Positions 15,612 through 24,034 are shown, numbered from the stretch's first letter. The stretch: 32,732 nt of DNA from Pseudomonas viridiflava (GCF_001642795.1 NZ_LKEH01000017.1:87406-120137); one strand, 5' to 3'. Notes: a model not told the origin generated them from the sequence alone. Translations and numbers: made by a program.

Positions 15612-18600
15612 TCAAATACGTTCCATTTTTGGCAGCCACACGCGAATCAACGAGAACAATCGATCCAGATCGATAGGCTTGGCCAGGTAATCGTTGGAAC
15701 CTGCTTGCAGGCACCGTTCCTGATCATCCTTCATCGCCTTGGCCGTCACCGCAATGATCGGCAGCTTGCGCCAGCGCGGATCCTTGCGGATCTCGATGGT
15801 CGCCTCATAGCCATCCATCTCCGGCATCATCACGTCCATCAGCACCAGATCGATGTCTTCGACTTCATTGAGTTTTGCAATCGCCTCAAGCCCGTTACGC
15901 GCGATCTCGACCACCGCGCCCTTGTGCTCCAGCGCACTGGTCAGCGCGAAGATGTTACGCACATCGTCATCCACCACCAGAATCTTGCGCGCCTCGAACA
16001 CCTTGTCGCGGCTGCGGGCGGTCTTGAGCATCTTCTGACGCTCATTGGAAAGCTGGGATTCGACCTTGTGCAGGAACAGCGTCACTTCGTCGAGCAGGCG
16101 TTCCGGCGAGCGCGCGCCCTTGATGATGATCGAGCGCGAATACTTCATCAGCTCGGCTTCTTCGTCACGGGTCATGTTGCGCCCTGTGTAGACGATCACC
16201 GGCGGGAATGAGCAGATTTCTTCGGTAGACATGCGCTTCAGCAACTCGTCACCGAGCATGTCAGGCAGTTTGAGGTCGATGATCATGCAGTCGTAGATAT
16301 TGTCGCGCAGCAGATCCAGCGCTTCCTGAGCGAAACCTACCGCCGTGATCTCGATGTCGTCATCGCCGATCAGACGCGCAATGCTGTCACGCTGCAAAGC
16401 ATCGTCTTCGACCAACAGGATGCGCTTGACCTTCTGGGTCAGTTTGGCTTCCAGCTTTGCAAACACGTCCTTGAGTTCTTCGCGGGTCGTGGGCTTGACC
16501 GCATAACCGATGGCGCCCATGTGCAAGGCCGCTTCCTGACGGTCCTCGACCGAGATCACGTGCACCGGAATGTGCCGGGTAGGCGCCAGCTCCTTGAGGC
16601 GCTGCAGAACCGTCAGGCCCGAGTGATCCGGCAGGCGCATGTCCAGCAGAATCGCATCCGGCGTGAAGCGCGCGGCCAGATTGAAGCCGTCATCGGCCGC
16701 ATGGGCGACCAGACAGTAGTAGCCCAGTTCGTGAGCGAGATCGAACAGGATCTGCGCAAACCGCACTTCATCTTCGATGACCAGAATGCAGCGCTTGTCG
16801 AACGGCGCCTTGTCACGGTCATCGTCGAAGACCGGAATCGCCTCGTCCGGCACGACAACCGGCTCGACAACAGGTCTGGCAACGGTCGGCGCCGGCATGA
16901 CCGGCGTCGATACCACGGCAGCGATGTTCGCGCCTTGCGCCTCGGTGGATTGCTCGACGTACTGCTCCGGCAACACCAGCGTGAAGATGCTGCCCTGCCC
17001 CGGCGCGCTGGTCACGCTGATCGAACCGCCCAGCAGCGCGGCCAGGTCGCGGGAGATCGACAGGCCCAGCCCGGTGCCGCCGTAGCGACGGTTAGTGGTG
17101 CCATCCGCCTGACGGAATGCCTCGAAGATGCTCTGCTGATGTTCTTCAGCGATGCCGATACCAGAGTCGCGCACTGTAAAAGCGATGCCTGAACCGGGCT
17201 GACGCGACACGATCATGCTGACGGTGCCGGTTTCGGTGAACTTGATGGCGTTGGACAGAAGATTCTTGAGAATCTGCTCCAGACGCTGGCGGTCGGTGTA
17301 CAGCATGGTCGGTGCGCCGGGCTGCATCTCGACCGTGAACTGCAGACGCTTCTCGGTCGCCAGTGGCTGGAACAGCCCACGCAACCCGTCCACCAGGCGC
17401 GACACGCTGCTGTTTTCCGGCCGCACTTCCAGCTTGCCGGCCTCGACCTTGGAGATGTCCAGAATGTCGTTGATCAGGTTCAACAGGTCATTGCCCGCCG
17501 AATAAATCGACTCGGCGAATTTGACCTGCTCGGCAGTCAGATTCTCGGTCGGGTTCTCGGCCAGCAGTTTGGCCAGAATCAGCGAACTGTTGAGCGGCGT
17601 GCGCAGCTCGTGGGACATGTTGGCCAGGAACTCGGACTTGTATTTGCTGGAGCGCTGCAGCTCATCGGCGCGGGCCTGCAATTCGACCTGCGCCTGATTC
17701 AATTCTTCGTTGTTGCGGTCCAGCGCGTCGCGCTGATCGGCCAGCGCCTGGCCCTGCTCGGCCAGTTGTTCGTTGGTCTGTTCAAGCTCGGCCTGCTGGG
17801 TTTCCAGATGCGCCTGGGATTCCTTCAGAATCCGCGACTGCTCCTCGAGCTCTTCGTTGGCCGTGCGCAGCTCTTCCTGCTGCACCTGCAGCTCTTCGTT
17901 GAGCTGTTGCGTCTCGGCCAGCACTTCCTGCAGACGCTGGCGATAACGCGCCGCCTCGATGGAGGTGCCGATATTGTCGGAGATCAGTTCGAGGAATTCG
18001 ACATCCTGTTCGGTCAGCGCGTGTAGAAAACCCAGCTCGATCACGCCGTTGACCTGATCGTCGTTGCTGGTCGGCACCACGATCACACTGCGTGGCGAGC
18101 CGTCACCCAGACCGGAGCTGACCTTGAAGTAATCGACGGGCACATCTTTCAAAGTGATGACACGATCCTGTCGCGCCGCCTGGCCGACGATACCTTCGTC
18201 ACTGTGAATGGTCTGGTCACGCTCTTCCTGTTCGCGGGAAAAACCATAAGAAGCCACGCGGACCAGGCCGCCGTGTTCCTGACGCACATAGACCGCCGCC
18301 ACCGAAGCCCCCAGATAGCGGGCCAGAAACTGCAGGATATTGCGGCCCAGCATGCCCAAAGTCAGTTGACCCAACACATGCTCTGCCAGCTCGCTTTGCC
18401 CGTTGCGCAGCCACGCGACCTTCTGCAAGCGTTCAGCATTGATTTCCTGCTGCCTGAGGTTCTCGCTGTAAGTGTCGGACAGCGCCATCAGGTCACGACG
18501 ACCGACCCACGCCAGGATGCCACTGACGATAACGACGAAGACCAGGTACAGCGCGACAGACATGACTGTACTGCGGGTGACCTCGGCGTTGCGGGTCAGG

Positions 18601-19118
18601 CGCAGTTGCTGCTCCATCTCCACGGCCTGATCGTATTCGGTACGGATCTGGTCGGTGATGCGCTTGCCCCGTCCGGCCAGGACTGGCGTCTGGTAATCAC
18701 CGTTTTCACGGCGCAGTTTGATCATCTCCAGAGCGAAGGCATTCCATTCCTCCTGCAGGGTGAGCAGGCGCCGGAAGCGGTCCAACTGAGTCGGGTTGTC
18801 TTCCACCAATGCCTGAAGCCCTTGAAGTTCCGCCGTCAGCAGAGGCTTGGCCACTTCATAGGGGTCGAGGAAATGTTGATCACCGGTCAGCAGAAAACCG
18901 CGCATGCCGGTTTCCATATCAATGGACAGCTTCATCGAGCGATTGGTGTTGTTGATGACCCTATCCGTATGCTCGACCCATTGAATGGCCGACAGCAGAT
19001 AGCTGATCAACAGAATAAAGAAAACTGCGCTTAAAACGCCGACGCCCAAAGGCAGGCCGACGTTACGTCCCAGCAGTTTGCGGAACCGTTGCTCATCGAT
19101 AACAGACGTCCGATTCAT
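15612..19118 (-). CDS. Membrane hybrid sensor histidine kinase with CHASE3, GAF and three receivers
   Basis: 1168 aa. A membrane segment (22-44), a CHASE3-type periplasmic domain (about 45-180) and a second segment (185-205) are followed by a GAF domain (about 240-395). A long Gln/Glu-rich coiled coil (395-490) leads to the H-box with His503. The ATPase (about 600-720) has NLLSNAIKFT, DSGIGI and GTGLGLS. Three receivers follow, with acceptors Asp826, Asp948 and Asp1095. The second receiver has Lys-Gly where Lys-Pro is usual. A Pro/Val-rich linker (730-770) separates kinase and receivers. It is first in the minus-strand set, so it is the likely sensory input. No HPt domain is fused, so phosphate may pass directly among receivers or to an unlinked HPt. 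Confidence 0.93.
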   Translation of the reverse strand: MNRTSVIDEQRFRKLLGRNVGLPLGVGVLSAVFFILLISYLLSAIQWVEHTDRVINNTNRSMKLSIDMETGMRGFLLTGDQHFLDPYEVAKPLLTAELQGLQALVEDNPTQLDRFRRLLTLQEEWNAFALEMIKLRRENGDYQTPVLAGRGKRITDQIRTEYDQAVEMEQQLRLTRNAEVTRSTVMSVALYLVFVVIVSGILAWVGRRDLMALSDTYSENLRQQEINAERLQKVAWLRNGQSELAEHVLGQLTLGMLGRNILQFLARYLGASVAAVYVRQEHGGLVRVASYGFSREQEERDQTIHSDEGIVGQAARQDRVITLKDVPVDYFKVSSGLGDGSPRSVIVVPTSNDDQVNGVIELGFLHALTEQDVEFLELISDNIGTSIEAARYRQRLQEVLAETQQLNEELQVQQEELRTANEELEEQSRILKESQAHLETQQAELEQTNEQLAEQGQALADQRDALDRNNEELNQAQVELQARADELQRSSKYKSEFLANMSHELRTPLNSSLILAKLLAENPTENLTAEQVKFAESIYSAGNDLLNLINDILDISKVEAGKLEVRPENSSVSRLVDGLRGLFQPLATEKRLQFTVEMQPGAPTMLYTDRQRLEQILKNLLSNAIKFTETGTVSMIVSRQPGSGIAFTVRDSGIGIAEEHQQSIFEAFRQADGTTNRRYGGTGLGLSISRDLAALLGGSISVTSAPGQGSIFTLVLPEQYVEQSTEAQGANIAAVVSTPVMPAPTVARPVVEPVVVPDEAIPVFDDDRDKAPFDKRCILVIEDEVRFAQILFDLAHELGYYCLVAHAADDGFNLAARFTPDAILLDMRLPDHSGLTVLQRLKELAPTRHIPVHVISVEDRQEAALHMGAIGYAVKPTTREELKDVFAKLEAKLTQKVKRILLVEDDALQRDSIARLIGDDDIEITAVGFAQEALDLLRDNIYDCMIIDLKLPDMLGDELLKRMSTEEICSFPPVIVYTGRNMTRDEEAELMKYSRSIIIKGARSPERLLDEVTLFLHKVESQLSNERQKMLKTARSRDKVFEARKILVVDDDVRNIFALTSALEHKGAVVEIARNGLEAIAKLNEVEDIDLVLMDVMMPEMDGYEATIEIRKDPRWRKLPIIAVTAKAMKDDQERCLQAGSNDYLAKPIDLDRLFSLIRVWLPKMERI

Positions 19119-19449
19119 GAAAAATCCCTGACGGTTGGATCAAAACCGTAGAGTTTGCCGTAAACCCGTGAAAAAGACTCTCATTTCTCACATAGAGGAT
19201 TGAAATTTCACACATAAATCGGCGATAAGCTCCTGCGCATCAGCAAGCATGGCTCTTACGCCATAGATTGCTATGCTGGTGTGCTTGGAACCGCGACAGA
19301 TTGAACTTCTGCATGCATTTTATTTACTGATACAGGGACTGTATGAATAGCGGGCACGTCAGGGTCACCGGCCTTGAAATGTCCGGCAAGGCGCATAACG
19401 TTCTGCGCCCTTTGCACCACCTTTATCTTCAGGCTTTAAGGAGTCAACC
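19119..19449. other. Divergent control region between the large kinase and the second response regulator
   Basis: This 331-base spacer separates two divergent signalling transcripts, so it must hold both promoters. I could not single out convincing -35/-10 pairs. The part next to the kinase (19160-19230) is relatively AT-rich. A 55-codon frame at 19343-19510 runs into the regulator gene and is not supported as a gene. AAGGAG lies just before the ATG at 19450. Confidence 0.5.
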
Positions 19450-19815
19450 ATGCCGGACGCACCCAGCACCATTCTTGTGGTCGAGGATGACACTATCGTG
19501 CGAATGCTGATCGTCGACGTTCTCGAGGAGCTGGAATACACCGTGCTCGAAGCCGAAGATGCAATGACGGCGCTTGAAATCATCAAGGATGAAACCAGAA
19601 GCATCGACCTGATGATGACCGATCAGGGCTTGCCCGATCTGAAAGGTACGGAGCTGGCCAAAAAAGCCAGAGAGCTGCGCCCTTCGCTGCCGGTGCTGTT
19701 CGCCAGCGGTTACTCGGAAAACATCGAAGTGCCTGCGGGCATGCATTCGATCGGCAAGCCGTTCTCCATCGATGATTTGCGCGACAAGGTAAAAAGCGTT
19801 CTTGACCAGCATTGA
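19450..19815 (+). CDS. Single-domain response regulator (CheY-like)
   Basis: 121 aa, receiver only. The acidic pocket is Glu12-Asp13-Asp14, the phospho-acceptor Asp58 (MMTDQGLPDLKG), the switch Ser is in FASGYS and Lys in GKPF. TAAGGAGTCAACC before the ATG is a strong ribosome site. The absence of an output domain, and the similarity of arrangement to the regulator at 12468, suggest both serve the nearby hybrid kinases as mobile acceptors. It overlaps the next gene by 14 bases. Confidence 0.9.
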   Translation: MPDAPSTILVVEDDTIVRMLIVDVLEELEYTVLEAEDAMTALEIIKDETRSIDLMMTDQGLPDLKGTELAKKARELRPSLPVLFASGYSENIEVPAGMHSIGKPFSIDDLRDKVKSVLDQH

Positions 19816-21133
19816 TATCGACGCACCCGACAGCCTTTCCCCATCTGCCGATAAATCCAGCCAGCGCCTGCTGATTATCGGTTACGTCTGGCCAGAGCCG
19901 CGCTCATCTGCGGCCAGCGGCCATGTGATGCAATTGATTCGCTGTTTCCTTGAGCATGACTGGCAGATCACGTTTGCCAGCCCTGCCACAGAAGGCGAAC
20001 ACCGCGCCGACCTGGTCAGCCTGGGCATCACCGAAGTGCGCATCGAACTCAACAACAGCAGCTTCGATACGTTCGTCGGCGAACTGCAGCCCGACGTCGT
20101 GCTGTTCGATCAGTTCATGATCGAGGAACAGTTCGGCTGGCGTGTCGAACAGCAATGTCCTGACGCCTTGCGGGTGCTGGAGACCTCTGACCTGCAGAGC
20201 CTGCGCCACGCGCGCCATCAACGGCTGAAAGACCTGCTGAACGACGAGTCCGGCACCGCCCCTTCAGATTTATTCGAGCCGTGCGATGCAGAGCTGTTCA
20301 GCCTGATGGCTGGCGGTGATCTGGCCCAGCGTGAAATCGCGTCGTTGTACCGATGCGACCTGAACCTGATGACCTCGGACGTGGAAATCGAGCTGCTGAC
20401 CGAATCATTCGGCATGCCTGCATCGTTGCTGCACTGGTGCCCGCTGATGCTCGATGAGCCGTCACAGACTGCCCGGCCGTTCGACCAGCGCGCGCACTTT
20501 CTGAGTATCGGCAACTTTCGCCACGCCCCGAACTGGGATGCGGTGCTCTGGATGAAAAACGCCATCTGGCCGCTGATTCGCCAGCAGTTGCCTCAGGCGC
20601 AACTGCATATCTACGGTGCCTACACACCCCCCAAGGCGACGGCGTTGCACAACGGGGCGCAAGGTTTCCACATCATGAACTGGGCCGAGGATGCGCTGCA
20701 GGTCATGTCCAGCGCACGTGTATGCCTGGCACCCTTGCGCTTCGGCGCCGGCATCAAGGGCAAGCTCATCGACGCCATGCTGTGTGGTACGCCATCGGTC
20801 ACGACACCCATCGGTGCCGAGGCCATGAGCGGCGGACTGCCGTGGCCCGGAATCGTCGAGACCGATCCCGCGCAGATCGCTGACGCTGCGGTCCGCCTGT
20901 ATCAGAGTCGAGCGCTGTGGTCAGAAGCACAGACAGCTGGCCGGGCACTCTTGAAAGCGCGTTACCGTCACGAACAGCACTGCGCCAGCCTGATGCAACG
21001 CATCGACATATTGCGCCGCGATCTGCCAGGCCATCGACTGGCCAACTTCACAGGTTCGATGTTGCGGCACCATCACCACAAGAGCACAAAGTACATGGCG
21101 CAGTGGATCGAGGCGAAGAATCGCAAGGTTTGA
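19802..21133 (+). CDS. Glycosyltransferase, GT4-like (two Rossmann domains)
   Basis: 443 aa. The N-terminal domain begins RLLIIGYVWPEPRSSAASGHVMQLI (about 22-46), the donor/acceptor glycine-rich region of GT-B enzymes. The C-terminal domain has FLSIGNFRHAPNWDAVLWM, VCLAPLRFGAGIKGKLIDAMLCGTPSVTTPIGAEAM, the nucleotide-sugar binding Lys and the EX7E-like region typical of family 4. No membrane segment was seen. The only start in frame upstream of the domain is TTG at 19802, inside the regulator gene, so translation is probably coupled. The sugar and acceptor are unknown. Its linkage to a response regulator suggests controlled surface glycan or protein glycosylation as an output (inference). Confidence 0.8.
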   Translation: MTSIDIDAPDSLSPSADKSSQRLLIIGYVWPEPRSSAASGHVMQLIRCFLEHDWQITFASPATEGEHRADLVSLGITEVRIELNNSSFDTFVGELQPDVVLFDQFMIEEQFGWRVEQQCPDALRVLETSDLQSLRHARHQRLKDLLNDESGTAPSDLFEPCDAELFSLMAGGDLAQREIASLYRCDLNLMTSDVEIELLTESFGMPASLLHWCPLMLDEPSQTARPFDQRAHFLSIGNFRHAPNWDAVLWMKNAIWPLIRQQLPQAQLHIYGAYTPPKATALHNGAQGFHIMNWAEDALQVMSSARVCLAPLRFGAGIKGKLIDAMLCGTPSVTTPIGAEAMSGGLPWPGIVETDPAQIADAAVRLYQSRALWSEAQTAGRALLKARYRHEQHCASLMQRIDILRRDLPGHRLANFTGSMLRHHHHKSTKYMAQWIEAKNRKV

Positions 21134-21413
21134 GTATTTTGTAGATATCAGGGTGCCCAGTCGCCCAATATCTGCATGCGTTCTTTAACGCTTCAAGCAC
21201 CGCGTGGCGGCCTGAAAGTCGTCTGGTAGTAGCGACAATTCCCTTTCCTTCGTATGAAGTTTCCGAGAAAATCCTGACCGCTTGCGCGTGTCGATTTGCG
21301 GCTTTAAGGTGCGCCGTCGCTGCAGAACAGTGACCGGATTTGACGATCCGAACCTTCATTCGCAATCGCGCTGCATGTTGCCTTTGCACTTCCTGTGCTC
21401 AAGGTGACTTCAT
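21134..21413. other. Non-coding spacer upstream of the structured leader
   Basis: No gene is supported here. Small hairpins are visible: AGATAT (21143-21148) with ATATCT (21168-21173) enclosing GGG/CCC, CGGAT/ATCCG (21335-21350) and GCAC/GTGC (21386-21398). None has a T-run. The promoter of the BRO-N gene and its leader should lie within this stretch, but I could not fix it. Confidence 0.4.
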
Positions 21414-21492
21414 GGCGGCTGTGCGTCGGAGACCTTTGGGTCTGCCGGTGTGCTTGAGTGAAGGCCGGTTCGTCAACCTTCGCACAGCTGCC
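21414..21492 (+). ncRNA. Candidate structured leader RNA with a three-helix junction
   Basis: A 12-bp closing stem forms between GGCGGCTGTGCG (21414-21425) and CGCACAGCTGCC (21481-21492), perfect except for one G-U pair. Inside it are a hairpin CGG-AGACC-TTTG-GGTCT-G-CCG (21427-21447) and a small hairpin GGTT-CGTC-AACC (21467-21478). The arrangement lies 56 bases before the BRO-N start, in the same direction. I cannot assign it to a named RNA family from sequence alone. It could be a cis-regulatory leader or a processed small RNA. Confidence 0.5.
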
Positions 21493-21526
21493 ACCCACTG
21501 CGTTTGACGACGCCGGGCAGCTCTTT
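21486..21526 (+). promoter_or_regulatory. Competing hairpin / attenuator-like element before the BRO-N gene
   Basis: AGCTGCC (21486-21492), the 3' arm of the closing stem of the leader structure, is also perfectly complementary to GGCAGCT (21516-21522), which is followed by CTTTT. The two pairings exclude each other. The downstream one is terminator-like but weak: 7 bp, a 23-base loop and only four T. Confidence 0.35.
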
Positions 21527-21547
21527 TACTCAAAGGAGCTTTCACTC

Positions 21548-22099
21548 ATGGACCTGCCACACCCCGCCTCCCCTTGCACCGACTATCTCGAACCCACGGT
21601 CTTCATCCGCCATCACCGCATGCTGCGCGCCGTCATGATCGGTGCTCAGGCCTGGTTTCCGCTGTCAGACCTTGCCCGCCTCATGGGCAAGCGCCTGGAC
21701 GAACGCTCTACGCTGAAGCTCGATGCCGATCAGTCCCGCACGGCGTGGCTGCAGACCCACCAGCAGTGGGAACGTTGCCTGCTGCTCAGCGAATCCGCTG
21801 TGTTCGCCATGCTCGTCCACCATTACGTTCCCGAGAACCGCGCTCTGCGTCAGTGGCTGGTTCAGGACGTGCTGCCTGCCTTGCACGCCCGGCATCGCGA
21901 AGATTTCGACCATCCGGAATCCTGCCAGATGCGCTGGCAAGGACGCCCGCTGAGCACCCTGCAATGGCACGACGATCTGTGGATCAGGCTGCGCGACGTG
22001 CCTGAACTGGTTCAGGTGCAGACAGCTTCACACTCAGCGCCCGAGAAAGGCCCCTGGTGGAAACGGTTGATGACGCAATCCGCGCGATTCAGGGCCTGA
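21548..22099 (+). CDS. BRO-N domain (Bro/prophage-antirepressor-like) protein
   Basis: 183 aa. The N-terminal 110 residues follow the BRO-N pattern: FIRHHRMLRAVMIGAQAWFPLSDLARLMG, then LLLSESAVFAMLVHHYVPENRALRQWLVQDVLPAL. This domain is found in baculovirus Bro proteins and phage antirepressors, where it can bind DNA. The C-terminal 70 residues are not recognised. The start is fixed by AAAGGAG 9 bases before the ATG; the frame opens earlier (21458) inside the structured leader. No other phage gene is nearby, so it is a domesticated or stand-alone copy. Its function is unknown. It is convergent with cobF, 21 bases apart. Confidence 0.8.
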   Translation: MDLPHPASPCTDYLEPTVFIRHHRMLRAVMIGAQAWFPLSDLARLMGKRLDERSTLKLDADQSRTAWLQTHQQWERCLLLSESAVFAMLVHHYVPENRALRQWLVQDVLPALHARHREDFDHPESCQMRWQGRPLSTLQWHDDLWIRLRDVPELVQVQTASHSAPEKGPWWKRLMTQSARFRA

Positions 22100-22120
22100 A
22101 GGCTGTTGTTCCTTGAACGG

Positions 22121-22900
22121 TCAGTCTGTCGTCTCCGTCGGGGGACACGGTCTGCGCAACAGATACGTATCCATCACCCATCCCTTGCGCTGCCGGGCCT
22201 CGGCGCGCAGTTGTTTGATCTGCTCGCACACATCATCGAGCCTGCCTGACACCCGTATCTCGTCCGGGGTGCCCAGGTAGGCGCCCCAGTAGATATCCAG
22301 CCCTTTGCCGATGAAACGATCGAATGTGCAATGGGCGTCGAGCATCACCACCGCGTTCTCCGGTGCATCATCCAGACTCGCTGCGAGGCGACGGCCTGTG
22401 GTGATCAGCACCGGTTCACCGATGCGGTTCAGCGGTATGCGATGACTGGCGACCAGCGCCTGCACGCTGGTGATGCCGGGAATGACCTGATGCTCAAAGA
22501 CTTCCCTGCCCCGCGCCAGCACCCGGTCGAGAATACGCAGGGTGCTGTCGTACAGCGCAGGATCACCCCAGACCAGAAACGCGCCTGTCTCGTCCTTGCC
22601 AAGCTCATCGGCGATCAGGCGCTCGAACAGGATGGCGCGCTGCTCGTGCCAATGCTCGACGCCGCGTTCATAGCCGCTGGGATCATCTTCGCGGCGCGGG
22701 TCCTGGACCTGCACCAGCCGATAGTCGGTGTGAGTGATGTATCGCTCACACATCGTCTTGCGCGATAGCAGCAGATCGTCGTCGGCGTAGCCCTTGTCGA
22801 GCAGGAACACTGCGTTCGTCCGGTTCAGGGCATTGATAGCCTGAACCGTGATCTGCTCGGGATCGCCAGCCCCCATGCCGATCAAAAGAATCTGTTTCAT
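22121..22900 (-). CDS. cobF: Precorrin-6A synthase (deacetylating) CobF
   Basis: 259 aa, SAM-dependent tetrapyrrole methylase fold. It methylates C-1 of precorrin-5 and expels the C-20-derived acetyl unit in aerobic cobalamin synthesis. The N-terminal QILLIGMGAGDPEQITVQAI is the usual strand with a glycine-rich loop, WGDPALYDSTLRIL is the second conserved block, and VIPGITSVQALVASHRIPLNRIGEP matches the CobF substrate region. The open frame extends far upstream against mtlR, but the ATG ending at 22900 with AGGAG 9 bases before it matches the start and length of the family. It is isolated from any other cob gene in this window. Confidence 0.92.
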   Translation of the reverse strand: MKQILLIGMGAGDPEQITVQAINALNRTNAVFLLDKGYADDDLLLSRKTMCERYITHTDYRLVQVQDPRREDDPSGYERGVEHWHEQRAILFERLIADELGKDETGAFLVWGDPALYDSTLRILDRVLARGREVFEHQVIPGITSVQALVASHRIPLNRIGEPVLITTGRRLAASLDDAPENAVVMLDAHCTFDRFIGKGLDIYWGAYLGTPDEIRVSGRLDDVCEQIKQLRAEARQRKGWVMDTYLLRRPCPPTETTD

Positions 22901-23029
22901 CGCGTCCCGCTCCTGCAATGACTGCTGTGAAGAGTGACTGATCCTAAGCGTTTTTTCGGCGTCGGTCGGGCAATGATCTGAAAAATGAGGCACATTAACG
23001 CCCTGGCAACCACTGCAAACGGCCACGCC

Positions 23030-23935
23030 ATGAGTAAAACAACAAGAATTGCGGATCCTTCCTATGAATTGATGGACGACCATAACGGCCTGTCGATCAT
23101 TTATCGCGAGCACGGTTTTCCCTGCCCGCTGGTGCGCTGGCACTTTCACAAGGAATACGAGTTGCACCTGATCGTCGCCAGCTCCGGCAAGGTCTTCGTG
23201 GGTGATTACATCGGCAACTTCAACCCGGCCAGCCTGTTCCTGACCGGCCCCAACCTGCCGCACAACTGGATCAGTCAGATCGATGAAGACGAAGTCGTGC
23301 CCAAGCGCGACATGCTGGTCAACTTCACCGACGAGCTGCTGGAAAGCGGCAATCAGGTCTTCGCCGAACTCAGAACCCTGGCGCCGCTGCTGGAGCGTGC
23401 CCGCTACGGTATCGAGTTTCGCTGCAAGCGCACGATTCGTCAGGCCATGAGATTGATGCAGCGAATCGCCGACTCCAATGGCATCACCCGTCTGGGTCAT
23501 TTCTTCATCCTGCTGGAACTGCTGGCGGCCAGCGATGACTACCAGTTGCTCTCCGGTACGGCGGTCACTCATTCGGCGGACGAGCACAGCGTCGACCGCA
23601 CCAACCGGGCGGTGGATTACATCTTCGCCAACTACAGCCGGGAATTGCCGCTGGAAGAAGTCGCCGAGTACCTGGGCATGAAGCCTACGTATTTCTCCAG
23701 AGTCTTCAAGCAGGCCACTGGCCGTTGCTTCGTGGAGTTCGTCAATCGCCTGCGTATCAGCAAATCCTGCGAGCTGCTGGCCGATGGCGACAAGCCTGTG
23801 ACCGACGTCTGCTTCGAGTCCGGCTTCAACAACATTTCCAACTTCAACCGGCGTTTCCAGCAACTCAAGGGCATGACGCCATCGCATTACCGGCGCCTGG
23901 CCGTCCAGCGTCTGACCGAACAAAACCTGTACTGA
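23030..23935 (+). CDS. mtlR: AraC-family activator of the polyol operon, MtlR
   Basis: 301 aa from the ATG at 23030; an ATG at 22985 would add 15 residues. The N-terminal cupin-like sensor domain (about 20-110, HFHKEYELHLIV) should bind the polyol signal. The C-terminal pair of helix-turn-helix units spans about 190-290 and ends in the AraC signature (ESGFNNISNFNRRFQQLKGMTPSHYRR). Location directly before mtlE in the same direction and the overall form match MtlR of P. fluorescens, the activator of mannitol, sorbitol and arabitol use. Neither start has a clear ribosome site. I prefer 23030 because the extra residues look non-conserved. Confidence 0.9.
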   Translation: MSKTTRIADPSYELMDDHNGLSIIYREHGFPCPLVRWHFHKEYELHLIVASSGKVFVGDYIGNFNPASLFLTGPNLPHNWISQIDEDEVVPKRDMLVNFTDELLESGNQVFAELRTLAPLLERARYGIEFRCKRTIRQAMRLMQRIADSNGITRLGHFFILLELLAASDDYQLLSGTAVTHSADEHSVDRTNRAVDYIFANYSRELPLEEVAEYLGMKPTYFSRVFKQATGRCFVEFVNRLRISKSCELLADGDKPVTDVCFESGFNNISNFNRRFQQLKGMTPSHYRRLAVQRLTEQNLY

Positions 23936-24034
23936 TTCGCCCCGCCTCCTCGCCCATCGTCTACGCTCAAACATCGCCAACGCCTGTGACTGGGCGTTCG
24001 CGGCGCAGGCACGCTTGCAGACTCACTGCAAAAA

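Noticed and set aside
19343..19510. 55-aa frame in the spacer before the second response regulator
   Set aside because: Runs into the regulator gene in another frame, has only a partial ribosome site and no recognisable product; could be a leader frame but not supportable.
21414..21492. Direct assignment of the leader to the C4 antisense RNA family
   Set aside because: Only the antirepressor context agrees; I cannot verify the conserved C4 positions without a covariance search.
21548..22099. Prophage remnant
   Set aside because: Only one phage-like domain gene, with no integrase, structural gene or attachment repeats nearby.
22901..23980. Upstream extension of cobF to 619 codons
   Set aside because: The extra part is antisense to mtlR; CobF family length and ribosome site place the start at 22900.
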